From Dactylonectria macrodidyma (Eukaryota > Ascomycota > Sordariomycetes > Hypocreales > Nectriaceae): a stretch of DNA of 64,000 bases. Both the position numbers and the translations under genes were made by a program. The stretch's first letter is position 1; every line of letters begins with the position of its first letter. The notes below the pieces were generated by a model. The model saw only the letters and a program-made list of their open reading frames with translations, made no database searches and was not told where the DNA came from. This document shows, piece by piece, positions 50,980 through 61,445 of the stretch. Where the stretch lies: the NCBI GenBank assembly GCA_020744425.1, contig JAGMUV010000012.1:992001-1056000 (forward strand). Reading direction: 5' to 3'.

Positions 50980-53454
50980 CTATTCCCAACCACTTCCTTC
51001 TTGGTGGCACTCCGCCACATTCTCAAGCCACGCTGTTGCCCACTCTTGAAGCTCGTCGTCCGTCATGTGAGCCATCTTGAGATTGTCCTGCTCCTCTGCT
51101 ACTGAGACAAAGAAAGGGTCTAAATCTCGAATAATACCCGCCCTAAGCCATGAACGCAAGACCTGACAGGTCCCAATAACCCGTGCTTCAAGCCGACTCC
51201 GCAGAGGTGTTACCATCCGCCCTGCTGCTGAAAAGAGGCGTTCACACTCAGCGGACATGGGCTGGATCGTAAGAAAGTCAAGGGCCATTCGTGACAGACG
51301 TGGATACTTGAACCTTTTCTCGTGCCAATAAGCAAGAGGGTCACGAACCTGGGCATCACCACTCTCATGGTTTGAAATCCAGTGTTGATACTCGTCTTCA
51401 AACGGCTCGAGGCTGTCGTCACCTTGCGTTGCTGGTGCCGCGCAGCGGTTTTCTTCAAGGTATTCTTGGAACGGATTGCTGTACGTCTTCCGCCGTTTGG
51501 GGGCTGGTTTTTCGCCATCCACGGCCATTCGAGGTAAGCTGGTCTCACGATACTCGTAGTGCCATACATCGTGAACGATTCGCTTGGCTTGACGAATCCA
51601 TTCAGGGTTGCCGACCCACTTGCGGTCGAACCACTTCCAGCGGTACGCTGGATGGAGCGCCAGGCCCGCATAGTAGATAGGCGTTTCGCTCAACAGCTGG
51701 TAATACTTATCAAGTTTCTCCCAACCCAAATTGATGTTAATCCTGAAGTGTTCGGGGTCAGGAAAGTGTTCAGCCATGGTCTTGTAGCCCTCGAGCTTGT
51801 CAAGAAGGAATTCGAAGCCTTGAACGACATCCCAAATATTACCAAATGATCCCATCCATCCACGCTTCCGCTTGCGAATTTGGCCATCGCCTTCAAGCAT
51901 CTTGATCGTGCATTCAAAATAGCCTAGGAGCTGCGCAAATATCCCGAGAACATCCCAGTCCTTGTCAGATAACTGATGTTCTGGCTCGCAAATATATGGT
52001 AGTTTGGCGGACTTCTTCGTGGTCCTCCTTTTGGTCTTGTGCTGTTGTTCGAACTCCACCCGATATCGCGCGATAAGCAGTTCAATATAATCACGCAGCT
52101 GAAGCGCGCGTCGGATCATGTATAATTGCGAAAGCCATCGAGTATCGTTGTCCAAAACAACGTCTAAAGGCTTCTTAGTCTTGACTTTAGGGTCAGGCGA
52201 CTGGTCGAAGGCGGTCTGCTGGAGCTCTCGAAGCAGGTACGTCAGCTTGTCAGATCTGTGGATAAATGCCACAACATTGTGTAATTTGCCCACTGGACCC
52301 CTTTTCTGCCAAAGCAAATGCTCAGCTTCTGATAAAGGCGCCTGTCCAGATAGCTGCCGCTCGAACGCGTCAGCTTTGTGGCCGAACAGTATGCTTTTGG
52401 CCGAGAGGTTCAGAGTGTGGCCAAAACAGCGCCCTCGCCTAGCCTTGCCAACGAAGCCCAGCTCTCCTCCAATTATCTCCATAGCGGTATCGTTATTTTC
52501 CGCGTTATCCAACGTGAAATATCCAATCTTGTCTTGAATCTCATAGGCTTCGATAACGTCGAGGATTTCGGCCGCGATATTGGTACCTGTGTGGCTGACG
52601 CTAAGCTCGGGGACCCCTATCGTAACATTGCACGGCTTGTTGTTTTCGTCCCTGAAAAAACAACACACTCCATATAAAGCATGCCGATTTCCAGACCTCC
52701 AGCCGTCAAATGAGATGTGGATGAGGCCAGGCGCCTTGCGGAGTACCTCGACAACCTTCTGCTTATGTTGTTTGAATGCTGAAGCAACTTTTTCCTTGAT
52801 TGTCGTGTGGGTAACGTTGGCGTCACGAACTGAGACCGACGGGTTCAAGTAGCGGAATATTTCTCGCAGCTCGTTTTCTTCTGCAATGGAAAAAGAATGG
52901 TTCCTTGCCACGATCCAGTTCATTAGAAGCCGTTGAAAGTGATCACGGTCGAAACGCTTAATAAAAGTGTTGGCAATCGCTTGTTCTCGTGGGTTGTGTA
53001 AGTCAAGCTGCATGGCCTCCACGATGGACTTCTGCCCCTTCGCCTTAACACTTGTAGAATCGGCTTTCTTCTCCGCAGTTCCTTTCGTCTTGTTCAACGG
53101 AGCGCGAATTCCATGTTCGGTAAATAGGTGATTATACGCGTTTTGAATGCCATCGGAGCCAAAGTTTCCTGGACAGGGGTCCTTCTTGCGAATGCAGGCT
53201 CGACAGACCCATCTGCGCTGCTCGTCCTTTTGGATGTCATATCCAAAAGGCCAGGCCCAAGAACCAGTTTCTCTGCTTCGTTCGGAGAGTGCCCAGCCAC
53301 GGAAATGATGCCGAAGCGTTGCTTCGTGTCTTTCTTCGTCTTCGGAAGGGATCTCGGTCGGTCTCGAGAAGGGGTTCAGGGTTGAAGGCGCCGGAGAGGG
53401 CGTTGGGGACGGCGTTAGATGGGGAGTAATAAGGCAAGAATCGGACGAAGCCAT
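50980..53454 (-). CDS. hAT transposase (intact)
   Basis: There is a single exon of 824 residues. A Ser/Pro/Thr-rich start precedes a BED-like zinc finger at about residues 80-116 (WVCRACIRKKDPCPGNFG, then YNHLFTEHG). The catalytic region has LIHISFDGWRSGNRHALYGV with the first Asp (about 255) and FTLDNAENNDTAMEIIG with the second. The C-terminal hATC dimerisation block is YPRLSRMALDFLTIQPMSAE, then CERLFSAAGRMVTPLRSRLE. No stop, frameshift or RIP-like change is seen, unlike most neighbouring transposons, so the enzyme may be active. It belongs to a different hAT family from the elements at 9514 and 45781, with other end sequences and little protein similarity. Confidence 0.93.
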   Translation of the reverse strand: MASSDSCLITPHLTPSPTPSPAPSTLNPFSRPTEIPSEDEERHEATLRHHFRGWALSERSRETGSWAWPFGYDIQKDEQRRWVCRACIRKKDPCPGNFGSDGIQNAYNHLFTEHGIRAPLNKTKGTAEKKADSTSVKAKGQKSIVEAMQLDLHNPREQAIANTFIKRFDRDHFQRLLMNWIVARNHSFSIAEENELREIFRYLNPSVSVRDANVTHTTIKEKVASAFKQHKQKVVEVLRKAPGLIHISFDGWRSGNRHALYGVCCFFRDENNKPCNVTIGVPELSVSHTGTNIAAEILDVIEAYEIQDKIGYFTLDNAENNDTAMEIIGGELGFVGKARRGRCFGHTLNLSAKSILFGHKADAFERQLSGQAPLSEAEHLLWQKRGPVGKLHNVVAFIHRSDKLTYLLRELQQTAFDQSPDPKVKTKKPLDVVLDNDTRWLSQLYMIRRALQLRDYIELLIARYRVEFEQQHKTKRRTTKKSAKLPYICEPEHQLSDKDWDVLGIFAQLLGYFECTIKMLEGDGQIRKRKRGWMGSFGNIWDVVQGFEFLLDKLEGYKTMAEHFPDPEHFRININLGWEKLDKYYQLLSETPIYYAGLALHPAYRWKWFDRKWVGNPEWIRQAKRIVHDVWHYEYRETSLPRMAVDGEKPAPKRRKTYSNPFQEYLEENRCAAPATQGDDSLEPFEDEYQHWISNHESGDAQVRDPLAYWHEKRFKYPRLSRMALDFLTIQPMSAECERLFSAAGRMVTPLRSRLEARVIGTCQVLRSWLRAGIIRDLDPFFVSVAEEQDNLKMAHMTDDELQEWATAWLENVAECHQEGSGWE

Positions 53455-53875
53455 CGTAAATAAAAGCTCGTGGTCGTCTCAAAATCGCGCCGAAAATAGG
53501 GCAAAGCGTATCAACAAAATGTTACGAAGAAAGAAAAAGGAGATTTGTCTCAATCGTGGCCCCTGAGCTCTCTGGCCAGAGCTACCCCTGACCAGGGAGC
53601 GGATAGATCTTCACTTCGGTGAATTCGGTAATGATAAGATATGGCTTGGTCGAAGGCAAAACAGGTCTACTGTAATGCCCCCAACTGAGCATATTGACAA
53701 CTAGCTGGGTGACTACAGCAACTTCAGCAAGTATCCTAAAGCTAAGGAAGAAAGCGAGGAAAAGGGGAGAAGAGGGAAAAGAAGAAATAAAGGTAGCCTC
53801 CTGCTACTCTCAAGCTTGTGTGGGTCTTTGGGACCCACATTGATCGGTCAGTCTCGAGAAAACAATTGGAAATGA

Positions 53876-55051
53876 TGTTGTTGTTGTTGTTGTTGTTGAT
53901 TTATTATCGTCATGAAGACATCTACTAGAGATATCTACAGAATCCCCTAAGGGCAAGATGACGTGCTAGGCTGGTGTCAACAGCTGAAGAAACCTAAGTA
54001 CAATAACCCGGGGCCGGGGGCTATAGGCACTACTGGCCTATAGCTCGGGCCTACAATCCATCCTAGACTGCAATCCTTCTTCCTCTTCCATCTAGCAATT
54101 AAGCAGCCCTATTTGACTTATGATTTCGAGCCCGATATCCGTCAGCGGATTGTCAGGGCGGGTGTCGGCATACCCATATTTATTAACCAGCTTAGAATTC
54201 TCCAGTATTCCTATTCCTGCCTGCCGGCATTCAAAACCTCCAGAAATCGAGATCCGTATGATAGGAAAAACTGCAGATGGGAAAACCTCGCGGGAGCTCG
54301 TAGAGGGAAAAACCACTGCAGCTAGCATCCATTGATCAGGGCCATCAAGCCAGAACCCTGATGCCTATAAGTAGTCAGATTCTGTGACCTCTTATAGACC
54401 TGGATTAACAGCCAAGATCCGTAGATCAAGGCATCTAAGACCCGGAGGTCATAGTAGCCAAGGCCCGGAGGCCGAGGCAGGTGCTAAGACGCGGTGGCCT
54501 TATGCACCTAAGGGCCGAGACGCAGAGGTCAGGGCAGCTTAGGCCCGGAGGCCTAAGCAGGTGCCGAGGCAGAGGCCACGGCAGCTCAGGCCTGGAGGCC
54601 TAAGCAGGTACTAAGACGCGATAGCCTTATATACCTACGTGCCGAGTCGTAGAGATCAGGGCAGAGGTCGACGCCCACCTAGATTGAAGCTGGTGTCGTG
54701 ATTGCTGTTGGCTGCGATAGCTATACCTGCTGCGAGGTCTGAACCAGCATTACAGCATGTATAAGAGCCACAGCGGTGTCGTTGGCCCCCGCAAGCCGTG
54801 CTGTGACCCTGCTGCTATCTTAGCTGCCCAGCTGGTCAGGGCAGCAGGCTTCGATCGTGGCCGGAGCCCTTGGGCTGTGACCTTGGCTGCTGCGTAAAGG
54901 AAGTCAACCCTCTCAATCCTTCCTTTACTGCGCTGTTAGTACCCGATGGGTACCCAGCTGCTGCAGCAGCCAAATTTGGTCTCTCCTGCAAAAATTTCCA
55001 CGCTAGTGCTAACAGCCGCTAGCCAGGAAAAATTTTTACAGGAGAGAGTTG
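53876..55051 (-). mobile_element. retroposon with (CAA)n tail, copy 2
   Basis: The segment is 1176 bp and is flanked by acaattggaaatga at 53862-53875 and 55052-55065. It has the same ends as copy 1 (25175-26322), so both are probably full length. The (CAA)n tail is shorter here. At the 5' end (minus strand) ctctcctgcaaaaattt (54983-54999) and its near-complement (55032-55048) form a hairpin that copy 1 has partly lost. An extra partial internal repeat accounts for the greater length. It is inserted in the hAT element upstream of its transposase. Confidence 0.78.
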
Positions 55052-55450
55052 ACAATTGGAAATGAACGAATGATGACTTACCTTGTTCTTCACTTTGTTG
55101 GTCATCATACAAAGCTTTACCCGGCATATTGTGATTTATATCGTTCTAATGGGAAAAATTCGGCAGTTCTAACGGCTCTGCTTTCGTTAAATGGCAGTAA
55201 ATGCCGTTTGGTCAAGAGAGTTCCTGACGATGTGATTCTAGGGTAACTGTCAACCAGAGTTAAAGCTCGCACACCTAGCTTGGTGGGGAGCACTTAACTG
55301 CCCCACTTCAAATCCACTCCATCCACTCCACGAGCGCCTCGAGTGGAATGGATGGATTAAGAATCCACTAGCCGACCAGCCTCGTGGAATGGACCGTGGA
55401 TCCACTCAGTGGATCCACGCGTGGATTCAGTGGAGTGGTTTGCAACCCTG

Positions 55451-56969
55451 TCCTTGGCCCTCACTGGCGTGACCAGCTTAACCCACAACAACGGCTCGTG
55501 TACGACACCTTCATGGGCCACTTCCAGGCGCAAAATCACACTCAAATCCTTCTCCACGTTGACGGTGGTGGTGGTACAGGCAAGTCCTTCCTTATCAAGG
55601 TGCTTTCCTCCCATCTTCAGGCGGCTGCCCTACCGAATCCTAGCCCTATTTGCCGCGTGGCGCCAACAGGCGTTGCGAGTAACCAGATACAGGGCAGCAC
55701 GATACATTCGTTGCTACGTCTCCCAGTAGGTGGTGCTTTTACCGACCTTCCCCCAGCCGACGCAGCCGCCCTTCAGTCCCGCCTACGGCACGTCAAATAC
55801 CTCGTTATCGATGAAAAGAGCATGTTAGGGCTTGAGCAGCTCGCGCGGATCGATTCCCGCCTGCGGCAGGCCCTTCCACAGCGTAGTCTCGAGTTCTTTG
55901 GTGGTGTGAGCATCTTGCTTGTGGGCGATTTCTTCCAGTTACCACCCGTCAGACAAAAGCCCCTGTATTCGACTAGCACCAGCCTATCTTCCTTGGAAAG
56001 GAGAGGACAGGTGGCCTACCGGTTATTTGACCGCACCGTCTTCCTGACCACGGTACAGCGCCAAGCGGGTGATGATCAGGCCCGGTTCCGTCAGGCCTTG
56101 CAAGAACTGCGTGAAGTTAAGTTATCTATACCGTCCTGGAACCTCCTCAGCAATCGGGTACGGGCCAAGCTAACGCAGAGCGAGGTTGACAGATTCAGGG
56201 CCGCGTTGCGGGTGTATTCTACAAAAGCCCGCGTCAACGAATACAATTATGAGCATATGGTACACCTCAACGCCGCGGCAATACAAGTGGAGGCAAAGAA
56301 TCAGGGCAACGGCGCGGGGCAGGCCCCAAGCGACAACGCTGGCAATCTATCCAACAAGTTCCCTGTTGCTAAGGGCGCCAGGGTAATGCTCACGACTAAT
56401 CTATGGCAGCCAGCTGGCCTAGTTAACGGTGCCCAGGGCACTGTATACGATATCGCCTGGAATGCAGGCGCCAGACCATGGGAAGACCCCCCAGCCTTTA
56501 TTATGGTGGATTTCGATAGCTACGATGGACCGCCGTATCTAACAACTAACGAGGGCAGGAAAATCGTACCCATCCTTCCAGCCACGCGTGATTTCCTAGT
56601 GAGCAACGAGACCTGCGCTCGCACGCAGTTTCCCCTGATCGTGGCATTTGCCGTCACTGTTCACAAATGCCAGAGCTTAACGAAGGATCAGATAGTTACT
56701 GACCTCGCTACACGCGACTTCCAGGCCGGTATTAATTATGTTGCTGCCTCACGAGTTACCTCGCTGCAAGGCCTACTCCTTGAGGCGCCTTTCGACCGTC
56801 AGAGCCTCTATAACCACACGCCCACAGAAGGTTTATGCGCCTGTGTTTCTTCCGTCCTGCGTTTGTGGCTGACCATAAGGCAGGGATGAAGATGCGCCTT
56901 GCTGACCAACAACGCCGTCAGGCTCAACAGCTGACCGATCCGCCGTATCCACCACGCTACATTGACTAA
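55451..56969 (+). pseudogene. Pif1-like helicase, Helitron-type fragment
   Basis: About 500 residues are readable. Motifs in order are NPQQRLVYDTFMGHF, Walker A GGGGTGKSF, VAPTGVASNQIQGSTIHSLL, Walker B-like YLVIDEKSM, GDFFQLPPV, and the late motifs FAVTVHKCQSLTKDQIVTDL and YVAASRVTSLQGLLLEAPFD. This is the helicase half of a Helitron RepHel or a stand-alone Pif1 copy. No Rep domain precedes it: the frame starts abruptly at the edge of the hAT terminal repeat and borrows its first codons from it. Near 56835 the frame shifts by one, and the natural end (MKMRLADQQRRQAQQLTDPP) is reached at 56969. It is probably non-functional. Confidence 0.82.
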
Positions 56970-57093
56970 ATGACGTTTTCCTATAAGCTACAGGGAAAGG
57001 GTAAATTCGATATACAGTATATAGTTGATTGGGCCTGTCAGGAAGTGGTAGAGGGACGCCTACGACTATTAGTCAACTCCCTTACTACAGCTA

Positions 57094-58477
57094 CAGTGGG
57101 CCTCAGAAAGAGTCAACACTTCCGGAGTCAACCCGGTGTCACTGTACCTGCACTACATGAAGGCTTCATTTTCAAATAATTCTAGCAAAATCAAATAAAT
57201 GTCAATTAAATATTTATGTATACCAATCTGTAGCATTTTGAATGGAGTTTCCAACAGCATCTTCAATATTTCGTATACCAGCCACGTGCGCGGATAACGG
57301 CCTCTATTCTGTGCTTCATTGAATGGATCAGGTTCTGCAGCACCTCCGGCTCGATTTCTTCCCACAGCTCGATCGCGGCTTCAATGAGCCGCTGCTTTGC
57401 TTCCTCGGTCTTTGGCATGTACGAGAGCTCAGGGTATCGCTCACATATCCTTGTTTTGAGGATGGCCCATAGGTTTTCTATGGGGTTGAGATCCGGGCTG
57501 TAGGGGGGCCAGTCGATGACCTCCGCCCGTCTGTTCTCGCACCATTCTAGCAGCCAGCTCATCATTAATCGCGATCGAAAAAGGGGTGAATTATCGTGCT
57601 GGAACCGGCTGTTCCTGGTGACAATGCGAGGAAGGTATTGCTGCAGGCATTCGAGCAGAACTCGCGCTGTGACGCCGCCGCGGTCCGAGTTCTCATCGCC
57701 ATAAAGAGGGATCATTGGAAGCCGCCTGAGGAAGCTGAAGGCACTGAAAAACATCTGCGAATGCCTCGTTGGAGTCATACGGGTCTGGACGTTCTTTCTG
57801 AATAGTCTCTTATGCTAGGAGCTGTCAGGGCGGCCACAATCGCAGTAAGAAAACTGACCGGCTTGCAGAAGCACTAAGTGCGTCTCTGGCCCTCGCCTCG
57901 GGCCACGATAACTTCATCTGAGAAGGTCCAAGACTCCCAGAATTCGGAAGACATATGCACATATCTCCTCGCGAACCGTAGCCGCCTTATGGCCGTTGCA
58001 TCGCTCAGGAAGGGCCGGATAAGTGACTTATAGTGTATAATGCCTTCCTTCTTTAGGAAGCTTAGAATAGTCCCCCTGGAACAGGTCAGACCAGCTTCTT
58101 CGATCAATTCCTTCACTTGGATATGAGGGTCTTGTGCTATGACCCTCAGTATTTGTCTCTTTTCCCGTTCTCCTAGTATACGTGGCCGGCCGGACCTGGG
58201 TTGGTCTTGACCACTCTTTTGGTCGCGATACCTTCTTACCACACCATAAATCGCGTGCCGACTAATGCCCTCATCGCGCGCGATCTGGGTGGCGGACACG
58301 CCCGAGTTGTACCTCCAAACAATCCTCGTTCTCGTATGAGGTGAATGATAGTATCGCGACACCATTCTGACCTAATTTGGCTGCGCAATGTGTCGTTGAA
58401 GTTGAATGTTGATTATGGTGTGGGTAGAGGGAAAGCGGGGTACCCGGAAATGTGTCGACACTTTTCAAGACCCACTG
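57094..58477 (-). mobile_element. Tc1/mariner-like transposon
   Basis: The element is 1384 bp between TA dinucleotides (57092-57093 and 58478-58479). The ends start CAGTGGG and continue as diverged inverted repeats: CAGTGGGCCTCAGAAAGAGT on the left against CAGTGGGTCTTGAAAAGTGT on the right. It encodes a broken transposase on the minus strand. Confidence 0.85.
57263..58365 (-). pseudogene. Tc1-like (DD34E) transposase, frameshifted
   Basis: The N-terminal 150 residues (58365-57900) carry paired helix-turn-helix sequence (SGVSATQIARDEGISRHAIY, then GRPRILGEREKRQILRVIAQ) and reach the first catalytic Asp in WTFSDEV. The C-terminal part (57778-57263) has FQHDNSPLFRS with the second Asp and IDWPPYSPDLNPIENLWAIL with the catalytic Glu. 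Between 57880 and 57700 stops and frame changes destroy the middle, so it is inactive. Confidence 0.85.
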
Positions 58478-58573
58478 TAGTTACCGCCGCAGTCGAAAGG
58501 GGGATCTAGGGGGTTCCCCCAGAAGAGTTTAATACCCGGTATAGGGTATTTACCCTTCGGGCTGGATATTCAG

Positions 58574-58605
58574 CCGTTAAGTCCCTTGCCTTGGCAACTT
58601 AACGG
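58574..58605 (+). other. hairpin, possible Helitron 3' end
   Basis: ccgttaagt (58574-58582) pairs with acttaacgg (58597-58605), and the loop has an inner tgcc/ggca stem. CTAA followed by T is at 58627-58631, compatible with a Helitron CTRR end. The 21-base spacing is longer than usual. It lies downstream of the helicase fragment and beyond the Tc1 insertion. Confidence 0.3.
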
Positions 58606-58631
58606 GTGTTCAAAGTATTTTAATCTCTAAT

Positions 58632-59402
58632 CTCGGCATGCCTTGCTTGGCTTCTGAGCTGTACCTGAGCATTCTGGATAGGCTGGCACTCCTCGGTAAT
58701 TTTTAACTCCTGAGAACCTACTGACTAGTAGCACCATGAACTGGAAAATTAACTTTACAAGGAAGTATTTTTCTAAACTAAGGAGCCACAGTGACGTGTT
58801 TATGACTCTTACAGGGCTTACCTTTGGACCAGAGCTGAAGTAACTATGTGTGGAGCTCTCTATCTGCATACTTGCATAGACAACCTGTTAACAGGCACCA
58901 CCATAATTGAAGGTTCTGGGAACTTCCGTGTTCCCTCGAGGTTTGCTTCGTCTGCATTAGAGCTCGCCGTATTGATTTGGGTGGGCCAAGTTCGGCTTAG
59001 CAGCAAACTCTGGTGGGGCACCGGAAGGTGGCCGCGTCATTGATGTCCGCTCCGCATCATCTAGAAATGGATTTAATACTGCACCATTAAATAAAATGCA
59101 TTAAATATTTAAAACAGGCGCGTTTTATATGCATTATATTCCATTCCCTATTAGGCTTAGCGCCGTCCAGAATGGGCTTAGTGTGTCGGATCATTATGAT
59201 CTCTGTTCTGACCTCCTTTTCTCCACAGTCCGAATCTTTGGAACCATCGCCAATTCAGTTGGGCAGCTTCATATACCATAACTAATTTATTAATATATAG
59301 GTAAGATAAATGAAAAGACCCTTATTATATACTTAGGTATCATATTTAGTAGTTTTACCAAAAATGCAGCTTCTAGTTTGAGGCAGTTAATATAGGATAG
59401 TC
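58632..59402. other. intergenic stretch, nothing recognised
   Basis: AT-rich sequence without a credible coding frame or a repeat seen elsewhere in the window. Confidence 0.4.
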
Positions 59403-59561
59403 TGTCAAATGTTAGAGTGAATTGCTTGTATTCATGTGTTCCCCCTTGCTGCTTGAGGTTTTAGAGCAAGCTCTATATGCCTTTTCTGTGCTATGTAGAA
59501 TCAACTGGAAGTTGTTTGCTAAGCCTGTGGCAATAGGTGGCAACTGTCATCTTTAATGACA
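59403..59561. mobile_element. solo LTR-like sequence related to 44338-44513
   Basis: It begins TGTCAAATGTTAGAG and ends TTTAATGACA. It shares agagcaagct[c/t]tatat and gctaagcct blocks and the ggcaataggtggcaac segment with the LTR at 44338. The flanking pentamers (tagtc, atatt) do not match, so the copy may be old or recombined. Confidence 0.55.
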
Positions 59562-59920
59562 ATATTTATCAGCTTTTCAAGCTACTTCCATGAGCTTCCT
59601 TTTGCCACTATTCAACATAGTCTGTCCAAACCCCCCAGCGTCGATCAATGAATTGTTCTTGGGTCCCGTCTGCCCATTCTCCGTGGTTGACTCCACCGGG
59701 GAAGATGGTGACCCAACTTGATAATCCGTGGCCCGTCCATCTCGGTTCGCTCGTTGGCGTAGCCTGTAGTTTTGTGTACGTCTCATTTGCAAACGGCGCC
59801 GATGTAGCACAGTGGGGTCCTGCTCTTGATCATCCACAAATCGGACATTCATCGTTGCTTCCGTGGTTCGTGACTTCCGTTGACTTCCCCTGCAGTACTC
59901 CGTAACTGAACTGAGATTGG

Positions 59921-60303
59921 TGTCACGGCCTAGGTTCCCACCAGGCGGTCAGGAACGGCAGAACGATGGGACCCGCATCTGGTTCAGACCAATGGCATAA
60001 CCCCACCCCGGGACCGACGCCCCACCAGGACCGACGGCGACGGTCCAGGACCGACAGCGGTCCTCCGGGCAGGACGGCGGTCCACCTAGTATATAGTCAA
60101 CTGAGGAGTGCACATTTGATACGGGCAGCTCCTCAGCTATCAATACAACTTGGTTACATTGAGTACGTTTCACTCTACTATTACCAGACGTGACAAGCAT
60201 TGTTCAATCTTGACTCGCCTGATTACTTTGTTACATAAACCCCCAGATCAGGACCCAGCGTACACTAGCCTTACGAGGATAGCGTATTGACCCGATCGTC
60301 ACA
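59921..60303. mobile_element. solo LTR
   Basis: The segment is 383 bp, begins TGTCACGGCCTAGG and ends GATCGTCACA. It is flanked by attgg at 59916-59920 and 60304-60308. A direct GACCGACGGCGACGG-type low-complexity block and a TATA-like agtatatagt (60089) lie inside. It is unrelated to the chromovirus LTR beyond the generic ends. Confidence 0.75.
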
Positions 60304-60308
60304 ATTGG

Positions 60309-61020
60309 GGAACTTGAAATGCGCTAGCCTGATTAGGAAAGTGTAACGCTCACAGTGCTCCGCGAATGATGGCCGTCGAGGATTCTACTTTGACCACGAC
60401 CTGCAACAGCAACATGTACGTAATGGCCGAAATGAATGATTTGGCATATTAGAGATACAAATATATATTCAATAAATCTACAGAAGACTGGAAATTCATG
60501 TTGTGGTGCTGAAAACCCAAGTCGCAATTGCCTACTAGAAAACTTACAAAGCTTGTAAATCTTAACACTGCTGGGCCTATCAACCATACTGCCTCGTATT
60601 GATATGACCCACTTTTGACAACGTCGCTTAACCTTTCTGCCAAACTTTAATTTAATCACAACGCGGCAAAACAAACTCAATCGCATGTGAAATTCACTGG
60701 CAATATCTCCAGACTTTCCGCTTTTCTCACCTACAGCTTTAATCTATTTAGCGGTTAGTAATCCAAGTCTCTCCTACCCTCTTGTCTTTGTTGGCGCGGT
60801 TTCAATTTGTAAAGGATTGCAAATCACCCGTACTACTTGTTATTTGGAATTTAGGGATAGAAATATTTTCCTTTCATTAACTAGCATTAACATCGTGATA
60901 TGATAAAAAGAAGAGAGTTTAAAGTGGGGAGATGTATTTTCGCAATGACGTGTCTCACTCGCTTTCCCTCACTTATTAATAACGCTATATTATTTAACTG
61001 CTGTGATTTCTACTATGTTG
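60309..61020. other. AT-rich intergenic stretch
   Basis: No gene is recognised. The longest frame (60686-60333, minus) has no family features. Confidence 0.4.
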
Positions 61021-61128
61021 CTGCATTATAATGTGTATGACTGCATTATGATGCATGTTACTGTATTATGACATATGTCACTGCATCATAATGCATGTCA
61101 CTGTATTATAACATGCGTCACTGCATTA
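61021..61128. repeat. 20-bp tandem repeat, about 5.4 copies
   Basis: The units start exactly at 61021, 61041, 61061, 61081, 61101 and 61121, with consensus ctg[c/t]attatgatgcatgtca. Each unit is partly palindromic. The array lies about 320 bases upstream of the spherulin-4 gene. Confidence 0.85.
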
Positions 61129-61445
61129 ATTCGTCTTATGCATTAACCTTTAACGATTTAAAAAGCCTAATTATATTTATTCTAAATATAGTTAGTTAAG
61201 GCATAAAGAAGATGCATGACATGTATCACAATGCAGCTCTAAACTTACTGCTAGATTTTGTTACTGTGATGTAAGGTATTAGGTATAATCTGTTAATTAT
61301 ATAAATTACTGTATGTTTTCTACTGGGCTGCTTTAATCCCCTATCGCTATACTCGATTTTTATATATAAGCGTCTAGGCTCCCTCACCATCAATGAGCTC
61401 ATGGAATAAGGATCTCCATCTCTATAATACCAACATAATTTCAGT

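Larger units (their letters stand above)
50801..55450 (-). mobile_element. second-family hAT transposon carrying a retroposon insertion
   Basis: The ends are 31-bp inverted repeats with one mismatch, starting cagggttgcaaaccactcca at 50801 and its complement ending at 55450. Both subterminal regions are full of TCCACTCC/AATCCACG motifs, usual for hAT. The flanking octamers gccttagc (50793-50800) and tccttggc (55451-55458) agree at 6 of 8 positions, so the duplication is only suggestive. Without the 1.19 kb retroposon (53876-55051 plus one duplication) the element is about 3.5 kb. The transposase is intact. Confidence 0.88.

Noticed and set aside
59577..59852. 91-codon minus-strand frame ending next to a solo LTR
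   Set aside because: I could not tie it to any retroelement or gene family; its charged composition alone is not enough.
60333..60686. 117-codon minus-strand frame
   Set aside because: AT-rich context, it overlaps no conserved sequence and shows no motif.
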